Origin: Candidatus Komeilibacteria bacterium CG11_big_fil_rev_8_21_14_0_20_36_20
Lineage (GTDB): Bacteria; Patescibacteriota; Patescibacteriia; UBA1558; GWA2-36-10
DNA length: 54,850 bases
Assembly: GCA_002787405.1 (NCBI GenBank)
Contig: PCWQ01000014.1
Location: forward strand, 1 to 54,850
Direction: 5' to 3'
The notes below the pieces were generated by a model. It was not told the origin of the DNA and searched no databases. It was given only the letters and a program-made list of their open reading frames with translations. Positions 47,618 through 54,850 of the stretch are shown piece after piece. Position numbers and translations under genes: made by a program. Every line of letters starts with the position of its first letter. Position 1 is the stretch's first letter.

Positions 47618-47667
47618 TAAATTTAAGTCAAACATCTTGACTTCGCTCAAGATAAACAAAAATAAAA

Positions 47668-48267
47668 ATGTCAAAATCAAAAAAAATAAAAGAGTTAGAA
47701 TCTTTCATATATAATTTGGAACTAGAGCTAAAAAAAGCCAAAGTAACTTTAGGAGAAATATTAGGTAAGAGTTCTACGGAAGCGGTTGATTATAGTTTAA
47801 AAGCGGCTCAAGAAGGCCAAGAACACCAAGGCGAAGAAGGTTTAGTGATCGAAGGTGTTTTTAATGGCCAATTAATGATCGGACCTGACGGTAAAAAATA
47901 TTCAGTGCCAGCCAACTATGCTTCAAAATCAAAACTGGTGGAAGGGGATATATTGAAATTAACTATTGATTCAAGCGGATCATTCATTTTTAAACAAATA
48001 TCTCCGGTAGAAAGAAAAAGACTGGTCGGACATTTAGTTAAAGATAAAAAATCAGACGAATTTGTCATCATAGCCGGAGATAAGATTTATAAAGTTTTAT
48101 TGGCCAGCATCACTTATTTTAGAGGGGAAGAAGGAGATGAAGTTGTTATCTTAGTGCCTAAAGATAATGATAGTAATTGGGCAGCGGTAGAAAATGTTAT
48201 TAAAAAAAATTATAGCAGTGGTCCGGTTGACAGCAACTCTATGGACGATCTTGATATCACTTTATAA
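47668..48267 (+). CDS. Hypothetical protein with N-terminal coiled coil and OB-like beta domains
   Basis: 199-aa ORF; GLVIEGVFNGQLMIGPDGKKYSVPANYASKSKLVEGDILKL. Confidence 0.65.
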   Translation: MSKSKKIKELESFIYNLELELKKAKVTLGEILGKSSTEAVDYSLKAAQEGQEHQGEEGLVIEGVFNGQLMIGPDGKKYSVPANYASKSKLVEGDILKLTIDSSGSFIFKQISPVERKRLVGHLVKDKKSDEFVIIAGDKIYKVLLASITYFRGEEGDEVVILVPKDNDSNWAAVENVIKKNYSSGPVDSNSMDDLDITL

Positions 48268-48276
48268 ATCATTAAT

Positions 48277-49773
48277 ATGCCAGAAGTCATTTATCGTAAA
48301 TATAGGCCAAAGACCTTTAAGGAGGTTGTTGGCCAAAAACCAATCAAACTTACTCTGCAAAATGAAATTGTTTCTAAACAAATAGCTCATGCATATTTGT
48401 TTGTTGGTCCGCGTGGGACTGGTAAAACAACTCTAGCCAGATTGTTTGCCCGTTCTTTAAATTGTCTAGATCGCTCAGTTGATCAATCTGAACCTTGTAA
48501 TAAATGCGAAATTTGTCAGCTCATCTTAAACAACCGATCAATGGACATTATTGAGATTGACGCTGCTTCTCATACTGGTGTTGATAATGTAAGAGAAAAT
48601 ATTATTGCTAACGCTCAAATCCCTCCTTTTAATAATAAGGGTTGTAAGGTTTTTGTGATTGATGAAGTGCATATGCTTTCTAAATCCGCCTTTAATGCCC
48701 TGCTAAAAACATTAGAGGAGCCGCCTAAACACGTTATTTTTATTTTAGCGACCACTGAAATTCATAAAGTGCCGGAAACTATTATTTCCCGCTGTCAGAG
48801 GTTTGATTTTAAAAAAATTCCTCAACAGGATATTATCAAAAGATTGACGGAAATTATTGAATGGGAAAAAATTGAAGTACCAGAGCATATCTTAGCTGAG
48901 ATCTCTAGAAAATCAGAGGGTTGTTTAAGAGATGCGGAATCATTGCTTGGTCAGATTATTTCTTTAGACCAAACTAAAATCACTGATGAATTGGCTTCTT
49001 TAGTTCTGCCGCGCAGTAATTGGCAAGAAATCAATAATTTAGTAGAAGGTTTGCGTCTTAATAATTTGGCCACTACTTTAAACCAGATTAATAAATTAGT
49101 GGAAGAGGGGATTGATTTAAAAATTTTTATAGATGACTTAATAGATTATCTGCGGCAAATAATGCTCTATCAAATTATTGGTCCTAGCTTTAATTTAGAT
49201 TTCGCCGATGACATAGTCGAAAATCTTAAAGAACATGCTCAAGAATTTCCTTTAGACGATTTATCGCGACTGTTAAACATTCTCTTGGATAAATTATCAA
49301 TAAAAGAATCAATAATAGATCAGTTGCCTTTAGAACTGGGCTGTGTAGAATTTTTAACAGATAAAAAATTAGACCAAGACTATCAGATCCCCAAAATTGA
49401 TTCATCCGATCTGCCAGAACATCAACCCTCCAATGACGATTTTAAAAAAGTCCAAGATCATTGGTCTTTAATAATCAAAGAAACCAAACCCTTTAATCAT
49501 TCTTTATCGGCTATTCTGCAGACTAGCCATCCTTTATCAATTGATCAGCAAAAATTGATTATTGGTTTAGAATACGGTTTTCATTTGGAGCAACTAGATA
49601 AACCGAAAGTTAAAAATCATTTATCCGGAATTTTAAGTAGAATTTTAGGTCATAAAATAAATGTTGGTTTTCAAGTAGATGAAGATTATAAAAAAAGTCA
49701 TCAGAAATTTAAAGGTGGTCATGAAAAAGAAGTAGAGGAGGCCATTGACACTTTTGGCGGAGAAATAGTATAA
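48277..49773 (+). CDS. dnaX: DNA polymerase III gamma/tau subunit
   Basis: YRKYRPKTFKEVVGQ; GPRGTGKTTLARLFARSLNC; Zn C-x8-CNKCEIC; IDEVHMLSKSAFNALLKTLEEPP. Confidence 0.95.
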   Translation: MPEVIYRKYRPKTFKEVVGQKPIKLTLQNEIVSKQIAHAYLFVGPRGTGKTTLARLFARSLNCLDRSVDQSEPCNKCEICQLILNNRSMDIIEIDAASHTGVDNVRENIIANAQIPPFNNKGCKVFVIDEVHMLSKSAFNALLKTLEEPPKHVIFILATTEIHKVPETIISRCQRFDFKKIPQQDIIKRLTEIIEWEKIEVPEHILAEISRKSEGCLRDAESLLGQIISLDQTKITDELASLVLPRSNWQEINNLVEGLRLNNLATTLNQINKLVEEGIDLKIFIDDLIDYLRQIMLYQIIGPSFNLDFADDIVENLKEHAQEFPLDDLSRLLNILLDKLSIKESIIDQLPLELGCVEFLTDKKLDQDYQIPKIDSSDLPEHQPSNDDFKKVQDHWSLIIKETKPFNHSLSAILQTSHPLSIDQQKLIIGLEYGFHLEQLDKPKVKNHLSGILSRILGHKINVGFQVDEDYKKSHQKFKGGHEKEVEEAIDTFGGEIV

Positions 49774-49774
49774 A
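49745..49774 (+). promoter_or_regulatory. Candidate promoter of the tRNA-Gln array, inside the dnaX 3' end
   Basis: TTGACA - 18 nt - TATAAA, TSS expected just before 49793. Confidence 0.6.
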
Positions 49775-49792
49775 GAAGTTTGTTCCAAATAT

Positions 49793-49846
49793 TCGGGGAT
49801 CGCCCGCCTGCAACGCTTCGCGTAGCGATGCGGGCAGGTAGAACAC
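49793..49846 (+). pseudogene. tRNA-Gln 5' fragment interrupted by a REP-like palindrome
   Basis: TCGGGGATCG (identical to the functional tRNA 5' end), then CCCGCCTGCAACGCTTCGCGTAGCGATGCGGGCAGG, then TAGAACAC resembling the D-arm 3' side. Confidence 0.75.
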
Positions 49847-49914
49847 TTATTAAAACTTATATGAAGACTGATTTTGGAAGAACATACTTGAATAAAAGAA
49901 TCAGTAAAACATAA
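49843..49914 (+). pseudogene. C-terminal remnant of a GIY-YIG nuclease-like ORF
   Basis: ..TLIKTYMKTDFGRTYLNKRISKT*, resembling YLKTGxGRxYLKxRL ends of small GIY-YIG proteins. Confidence 0.55.
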
Positions 49915-49926
49915 TTTATATTTTAT

Positions 49927-49987
49927 TCGGGGATCGTCTAATGGTAGGACACTAGGTTCTCCTGCCTGCCGGCAGGTAAGGGTCCTG
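49927..49987 (+). pseudogene. tRNA-Gln 5' half interrupted in the anticodon loop by a REP-like palindrome
   Basis: TCGGGGATCGTCTAATGGTAGGACACTAGGTTCT + CCTGCCTGCCGGCAGGTAAG + GGTCCTG; no T-arm follows. Confidence 0.82.
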
Positions 49988-50015
49988 TCCAAAACTATAA
50001 ATAAGAAGAGTGATT

Positions 50016-50150
50016 ATGAAACATTTTGTTTATATTTTAATCAGTCAAAAAAGATCTAATTGGTCATATGAACGTGAAATTTATTTAAAATCCGGAATAG
50101 GTCGAGAAGAAAAAGACAAAATTATTAAAAAATATTTCGGGATCGTCTAA
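50016..50150 (+). pseudogene. Internally deleted GIY-YIG-like ORF running into the tRNA gene
   Basis: MKHFVYILISQKRSNWSY-EREIYLKSGIGREEKDKIIKKYFGIV*: N-terminal GIY-YIG start joined to a C-terminal motif; TAA stop supplied by tRNA sequence GTCTAATGG. Confidence 0.6.
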
Positions 50151-50209
50151 TGGTAGGACATCAGGTTCTGGTCCTGAGAATCTAGGTTCGAGTCCTAGTC
50201 CCGAAGCCA
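50136..50209 (+). tRNA. tRNA-Gln (anticodon CTG), CCA encoded
   Basis: TTCGGGA/TCCCGAA acceptor, TCAGG-TTCTGGT-CCTGA anticodon arm, AGGTTCGAGTCCT T-arm, GCCA end. Confidence 0.95.
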
Positions 50210-50244
50210 AAACAAAAAACGAAAATTATTAATATAAATAAATT

Positions 50245-50736
50245 ATGAAAAATTTTAATCGAGGTAATAGATTTAATGATAGAAGAGGAGGAGGCGATTT
50301 TGCTGGAAGAGATCAAAAACGTGGTTTTAATCGAGGGGGCGGTAGACCAGTTATGCATCAAGCTATTTGTGACGCTTGCAAACAAAATTGTGAGGTGCCA
50401 TTTAAACCAAGTGGTGATAAACCAATATTTTGTAATACTTGTTTTTCCAAACAAGGTGGTGGTGCTTCCAGATCACATAGATTTAACAGTGATAGAAGAG
50501 AAAGCCAAAGACCTCGTTTTGAAGATAGAGGTGGTAGCCAGTCAAATCAAGATTCTCAAGAAATCCTAAAAGGTATTAAGACTTTAAATTATAAACTTGA
50601 TGAGCTGATAAAAGCATTGGGTTCTAAAGCTCCAGCCAAAGGTACGGAAAAGACTAAAGAAGTGAAAACTACTTCTAAAAAGAAAGTAGCAAAGAAAAAA
50701 ACTGTCAAAAAATCTGCCAAAAATAAAAAGAAATAG
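50245..50736 (+). CDS. RGG-rich protein with CxxC zinc ribbon and Lys-rich tail
   Basis: N-terminal RGG/GGG repeats; CDACKQNCEVPFKPSGDKPIFCNTCF; C-terminal KKKVAKKKTVKKSAKNKKK. Confidence 0.85.
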   Translation: MKNFNRGNRFNDRRGGGDFAGRDQKRGFNRGGGRPVMHQAICDACKQNCEVPFKPSGDKPIFCNTCFSKQGGGASRSHRFNSDRRESQRPRFEDRGGSQSNQDSQEILKGIKTLNYKLDELIKALGSKAPAKGTEKTKEVKTTSKKKVAKKKTVKKSAKNKKK

Positions 50737-50754
50737 TTTTTTGATTATAAAAAC

Positions 50755-50789
50755 AAAAAGCCGTTAATTAAATAATTAAACGGTTTTTT
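50755..50789 (+). terminator. Terminator
   Basis: AAAGCCGTTaATTaaataAATTAAACGGTTTTTT. Confidence 0.75.
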
Positions 50790-50852
50790 GATTAAAATGA
50801 TCTCACTACTACCCCTTGCTAAAAATTAATATTTTTAGTAGTATTAGAGCTT

Positions 50853-52643
50853 ATGGAGATTAGAAACATTGCCATCATTGCTCACGTTGACCATGGTAAA
50901 ACAGCTTTAACTGACGCCATACTTAAACAAACCGGTATGGTTTCGGATGAAAATGCCACTATGGATTCAAACGCTTTGGAAAAAGAGCGGGGTATTACGA
51001 TTTATTCAAAAAATGCTTCCGTATTTTATAAAGACACTAAGATTAACATTGTTGATACTCCTGGACATGCAGATTTTGGTTCAGAAGTTGAAAGAGTCTT
51101 GCGCTCCATTGATAGTGTCTTGTTAGTAGTTGACGCTCAAGAAGGACCAATGCCGCAAACCAGATTTGTTTTAAAAAAATCTTTAGAATTGGGCCACAAA
51201 CCAATCTTAGTCCTAAATAAAATTGATAAAACAGCTGCTGATCCTCATCGAGCTCACGAGCAAGTTCTGGAATTATTTATGGATCTCGGAGCAACTGATG
51301 AACAATTGGATTTTACAACCATCTATAGTATTGCTAAAAATGGTATTGCTAAACGATATTTAACTGATGAATCATTAGATATAACACCATTGCTAGATAT
51401 GATTCTAGAAAAAGTTGACCCCGCGCAATCACAAGTTGATTTACCTTTACGATTTCAATCATTTAATCTTGGCTATGACAATTTTTTGGGTCGTTTAGCA
51501 ATCGGTCGAGTTTATGAAGGAACAATTTCTATTAAAGATAATTTAATTCTCAAAAAAACTAATGGCCAGAATATTAAAGGCAAGGCCACGAAATTATTTA
51601 CTTTTCATGGTTTAGAAAGAAAAGAAATAGACCAAGCTATCGCTGGTGATATTGTTATGATTGCTGGTTTTCCAGACATTGATATTGGTGAGACTATTTG
51701 TGTCTCTCTTGAGCAGCCACCTTTACCAGCTATTATGGTAGATGAACCAACTATTTCTTTAAATTTTTTAGTAAATAATTCTCCCTTTGCTGGTCGCGAA
51801 GGTAAATATGTAACTAACAAACAACTTAAAGAAAGACTAGAAAAAGAATTAGAAATCAATGTTGGAATGAAGATTGATTTTTCCAGCGATACTTTCAAAG
51901 TATATAGCAGAGGAGAGTTACATGTTGCTATATTGATTGAAACTATGCGTCGGGAGGGTTATGAACTACAAGTATCTCAACCACAAGTCATTATAGAAGA
52001 AAGAGAGGGTAAAAAATTTGAACCCTTTGAAGAAGTAACTATTGATGTTCCAGAAGTTAGTTCTGGTATTGTTATGGAAAAAATGGGCAAACGAAAAGGA
52101 GTTGTTACTGCTATGAAAAACGACAACGGTCAAATGCGTCTCATATTTGAAATACCAACTAGAGGTCTGCTTGGTTATCGTGGTGAATTTACTATCGATA
52201 CCCGTGGCGAAGGTATTTTATGTTCTCGGGTGCTTGATTATCGTCCTTATACTGGCACCATAAAAAAACGCGATGTTGGCTCTATGATTTCAATGGCTAC
52301 TGGCAAAGCTTTAGGATTTTCTTTATTCAATCTTCAAGACCGCGGCACACTCTATATTGGACCAAACATAGAAGTCTATGAGGGTATGGTTATCGGTAAC
52401 ACTGCCAAAGGATTTGATATGATGGTCAACCCCATTAAGGGTAAACAACTAAGCAATATGCGTAGCTCAGGGGCTGATGAGGCTATTACTTTGACTCCAC
52501 CAAATATCTTAACCATTGAAAAAGGATTAGAGATTATTTCTGAAGATGAATACTTGGAAGTAACCCCAAAATCCATTCGTTTACGTAAACAAGGTTTGAC
52601 TGAAAATGAACGACGTAAATCTCAGCGTCAGCCAGCAAAGTAA
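50853..52643 (+). CDS. typA: Ribosome-associated GTPase TypA/BipA
   Basis: IAHVDHGKTALTDAILKQTG; LEKERGITIYSKNA; GEFTIDTRGEGI C-terminal domain. Confidence 0.97.
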   Translation: MEIRNIAIIAHVDHGKTALTDAILKQTGMVSDENATMDSNALEKERGITIYSKNASVFYKDTKINIVDTPGHADFGSEVERVLRSIDSVLLVVDAQEGPMPQTRFVLKKSLELGHKPILVLNKIDKTAADPHRAHEQVLELFMDLGATDEQLDFTTIYSIAKNGIAKRYLTDESLDITPLLDMILEKVDPAQSQVDLPLRFQSFNLGYDNFLGRLAIGRVYEGTISIKDNLILKKTNGQNIKGKATKLFTFHGLERKEIDQAIAGDIVMIAGFPDIDIGETICVSLEQPPLPAIMVDEPTISLNFLVNNSPFAGREGKYVTNKQLKERLEKELEINVGMKIDFSSDTFKVYSRGELHVAILIETMRREGYELQVSQPQVIIEEREGKKFEPFEEVTIDVPEVSSGIVMEKMGKRKGVVTAMKNDNGQMRLIFEIPTRGLLGYRGEFTIDTRGEGILCSRVLDYRPYTGTIKKRDVGSMISMATGKALGFSLFNLQDRGTLYIGPNIEVYEGMVIGNTAKGFDMMVNPIKGKQLSNMRSSGADEAITLTPPNILTIEKGLEIISEDEYLEVTPKSIRLRKQGLTENERRKSQRQPAK

Positions 52644-52660
52644 TAAAAATAAACTTATGA

Positions 52661-52666
52661 TATAAT
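52661..52666 (+). promoter_or_regulatory. -10 box of a near-leaderless promoter
   Basis: TATAAT ending 6 nt before ATG 52673. Confidence 0.55.
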
Positions 52667-52672
52667 TTAGGT

Positions 52673-53683
52673 ATGCAAAAAGATAGAGATAATACCATAG
52701 ATCAAGCTTTTAAAAACAATAAAGTCAGCGGGCTTTTAGAAATCGGTCATCAACCAGAACATATTGAATCACTGATTTCCCATCTTTATCTTTATCCCCA
52801 GACAGTCTATAAAATATATAAAAGAAATAATCAGGATTTTAATCAGAAATTTGTTAATCTTGCTGATGATAAATTAAGAAAAAAATTTATTAGGCAGGAC
52901 TTTTTTTGGAATAATTATTTTAATAAAGAGGTTTATCAAAGATTATTTGGTTTTAATGTTACGGATGGAACTGTAGAAATCGTGACTGACCCAGAATTAG
53001 CAGAGGATTTAGTTATTCAAATGTCGCGCATTAATGCTCAACATAATCTGACCTCTGTTTTAAAACAAGGCCAATTAAAAAAAGATGACTTACGGACTAT
53101 TGGTTATAAAATGACCAAACAAATAGCGGAATTTCCCCAACAGCCAGATCAAAATTTTGACTATTTTGTCAACTTTATGCAACGGCTCCATGATTTAAGA
53201 GAATGGGGATATTTAGCAGCCCCTCATATTTATAAAGAAAATATTGATCAATCCATCAATAGCTTAATTGCCTTCACTGAAAAAAGGAAACAAAAGTTTA
53301 TTCCCATCACAAACCAGGCTCCAGTAATCTCTATAGATAGCCACTCAGATAATGTTGTTTATAAAAACAACCAGCTTCAGTTTATAGATGTAATGCTACC
53401 AAAAGAAGCTTGGCAAGCATCAGAACCAATCCATAATATCGCTCGTTTATCATTGGATATACTTATCTGGCTGGGTCAGAAAGAAGCTGATACTTTTATT
53501 CAGGGATACAAAGATTATTATAAAATTAGCAAAATTGAAGAAGATGTTTTGCTGTTTCATCAATTATACAGTGCCCTAGTCAAAGCACCTTATATTTTTA
53601 TGCTGCCTGCTGATAAAGAGGATCGGACAAAAGAAGCTAATCAATATAAAAAATTTATTTTAGAAAATTATCAAAGACTATAA
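52673..53683 (+). CDS. Hypothetical protein (possible kinase/phosphotransferase-like fold)
   Basis: 336-aa ORF; SHSDNVVYKNNQLQFIDVMLP weakly resembles APH-type catalytic loop. Confidence 0.6.
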   Translation: MQKDRDNTIDQAFKNNKVSGLLEIGHQPEHIESLISHLYLYPQTVYKIYKRNNQDFNQKFVNLADDKLRKKFIRQDFFWNNYFNKEVYQRLFGFNVTDGTVEIVTDPELAEDLVIQMSRINAQHNLTSVLKQGQLKKDDLRTIGYKMTKQIAEFPQQPDQNFDYFVNFMQRLHDLREWGYLAAPHIYKENIDQSINSLIAFTEKRKQKFIPITNQAPVISIDSHSDNVVYKNNQLQFIDVMLPKEAWQASEPIHNIARLSLDILIWLGQKEADTFIQGYKDYYKISKIEEDVLLFHQLYSALVKAPYIFMLPADKEDRTKEANQYKKFILENYQRL

Positions 53684-53692
53684 AATTTAAAA

Positions 53693-53725
53693 AACACCCT
53701 GAGCGTAGTCGAAAGGTGTTTTTTA
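53693..53725 (+). terminator. Terminator
   Basis: AAAAAACACCCTGAGCGTAGTCGAAAGGTGTTTTTT. Confidence 0.8.
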
Positions 53726-53732
53726 AATAAGA

Positions 53733-54200
53733 TTATTTCAATAACTTTGGCATTCTCATACTACTAGCAAAACTACTACTAGAAGCTAGCTGACCTCCAG
53801 AATAATTTGGGCTTAAAGGATTATTAAGAGAATCGTTTGGTTTATAAAGTTGAGTGCGGGGAAGGTCTTTTTTTGGTTTTGGCAATTCTTTTTTCACTGC
53901 CTTGGGGATTGATTTTGGCGAAGCTAGTTTTTGCGATTGAGTACCCCAAGTATTTAATAATTTTTTAACATCTTTTTTATTTCTATCAGTCAAGCTTGAG
54001 TCTGCTTTTAAGATTCTCTGATAATCTCCTCTTTGCCGTGAAGTATCATATTCGCCTCTGCGAATAGCTTGCGTCCTTTCTTTAATAACGCTATCTATAG
54101 CCTCTACTTTATTATGCAAACCCTTAAATTCACCCTGTCTGGTAAACTCCTGAATCTTTTTTGGGTCATATTTTTTTACTTGATTATCTGAATCACTCAT
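53733..54200 (-). CDS. Hypothetical basic, low-complexity protein
   Basis: 155-aa ORF; Lys/Pro/Ser-rich. Confidence 0.55.
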   Translation of the reverse strand: MSDSDNQVKKYDPKKIQEFTRQGEFKGLHNKVEAIDSVIKERTQAIRRGEYDTSRQRGDYQRILKADSSLTDRNKKDVKKLLNTWGTQSQKLASPKSIPKAVKKELPKPKKDLPRTQLYKPNDSLNNPLSPNYSGGQLASSSSFASSMRMPKLLK

Positions 54201-54298
54201 ATAATTTTATAATAATTAACTCTTAAAATATAGCATATTTATGATATATTGACAAAAATTAAAGATAAAATAAACTTTTAATATTATAGTTCTCTTAA

Positions 54299-54395
54299 CC
54301 GCACATAGGAGAAACATTCACAGTCCTAGCTCCCTCTCCTATCCAGCGGATGTCCCGGGTTGTTTATGTGCCTCCTTACCCGGGACTATTTTTAT
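54299..54395 (+). ncRNA. Small structured RNA ending in a rho-independent terminator
   Basis: CCGC..ATAGGAGA/TCTCCTAT..GCGG hairpin, then GTCCCGGGT/ACCCGGGAC hairpin and TATTTTTATT; loop-to-5' complementarity GCACATA/TATGTGC. Confidence 0.6.
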
Positions 54396-54401
54396 TGACA
54401 A

Positions 54402-54423
54402 AAACTAACTTTTGTGTTAGTTT
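54402..54423. promoter_or_regulatory. Perfect inverted repeat AAACTAAC-N6-GTTAGTTT, candidate operator
   Basis: 8-bp arms, directly after a TTGACA box, upstream of an efflux-adaptor-like gene. Confidence 0.5.
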
Positions 54424-54487
54424 GACCTAACTATATTTTCATGTTAATTTATACATTCGAATATTTAACTTTAATTTAATTAACCAT

Positions 54488-54787
54488 ATGTTATCAAGAA
54501 GAATAAATAAAATTAGCATTTTATCCCTTTTATTAATCATTACTGTTATTTTTAGTGGTTGTAGTGTTAAAAGTGACGCCAGCGAGGGAAATGCTCCTAA
54601 AAAACAAGTACAAGTACAGAAAATTGCTAGACAAAATCAAGTCACTACCGATTTAGTTGTCAGCGGCACTGTCATTCCTAAAGAATACAGCTTGATACGC
54701 AGTTTAACGCCTGGCACTATTGAATATTTAGCTCCGGTTGGCTCTCAAGTTTATCTTGGTCAGCCTGGTGGGTACCCATTTCTTTAG
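54488..54787 (+). pseudogene. RND/MacA-type efflux adaptor lipoprotein, 5' part only
   Basis: Lipobox FSGC; VQVQKIARQNQVTTDLVVSGTVIPKEYSLIRSLTPGTIEYLAPVGSQVYLGQP matches adaptor N-terminus, then abrupt divergence and stop. Confidence 0.7.
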
Positions 54788-54850
54788 ACAATCTGTCTAT
54801 ACTCTAATTGGCACATAATTAGTTAATAATCTTTGCTTCCTAGCATATAT
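54766..54850. mobile_element. Possible insertion-sequence terminus at the window edge
   Basis: TGGTGGGTACCCATTTCTTTAGACA resembles IS3-family type ends; breaks the adaptor ORF; no coding sequence after it. Confidence 0.4.

Noticed and set aside
49927-49987. Intron-containing functional tRNA-Gln(CTG)
   Set aside because: Removing the palindrome restores only the anticodon arm; T-arm and 3' acceptor strand are missing downstream.
49645-49992. 115-aa minus-strand ORF over the tRNA-Gln array
   Set aside because: Antisense to dnaX end, tRNA fragments and palindromes; composition reflects those elements.
50276-50569. 97-aa ORF in a second frame of the RGG/zinc-ribbon gene
   Set aside because: Overprinted frame; the 50245 frame has clear zinc-ribbon and RGG motifs.
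1-54850. Alternative genetic code (UGA as Gly, as in some CPR lineages)
   Set aside because: TGA is used as a natural stop (e.g. end of 7136-8548) and core genes contain no internal TGA in frame.

Overview
AT-rich bacterial contig carrying mostly single-copy housekeeping genes on the + strand. The gene set (DUF4012 protein, TrbC/VirB2-like pilin, T4SS-type ATPase, MreB/MreC/MreD/PBP2 block, short ProRS, CxxC zinc-ribbon/RGG protein) fits Candidate Phyla Radiation / Patescibacteria; this lineage call is inference. Recognisable genes: lexA, murA, S41 protease, pyrG, PfkB kinase, pduL, ackA, recJ, RNase HI, holB, frr, rseP, proS, mreB x2, mreC, mreD, mrdA, greA, glycosyltransferase cluster, murJ, lepA, dnaX, typA. 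RNA genes: two tRNA-Gln genes (TTG and CTG), rnpB, and two apparently uncatalogued structured RNAs. The least ordinary parts are: (1) a decayed array at 49.75-50.21 kb in which tRNA-Gln 5' fragments alternate with GIY-YIG-like nuclease remnants and end in an intact tRNA-Gln; (2) an accessory island at 6.78-10.0 kb with a structured minus-strand RNA, a beta-propeller protein with a T9SS-type C-terminal sorting domain, a tRNA-Gln with a duplicated 3' end, and a tandem pair of mini SPFH-like proteins; (3) several palindromic/REP-like repeat families, one of which supplies the pyrG start region; (4) near-leaderless core-gene promoters contrasting with strong Shine-Dalgarno motifs on isolated accessory genes; (5) the right edge, where an efflux-adaptor gene appears broken by an IS-like terminus. 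All calls are from reading the sequence; no searches were run.
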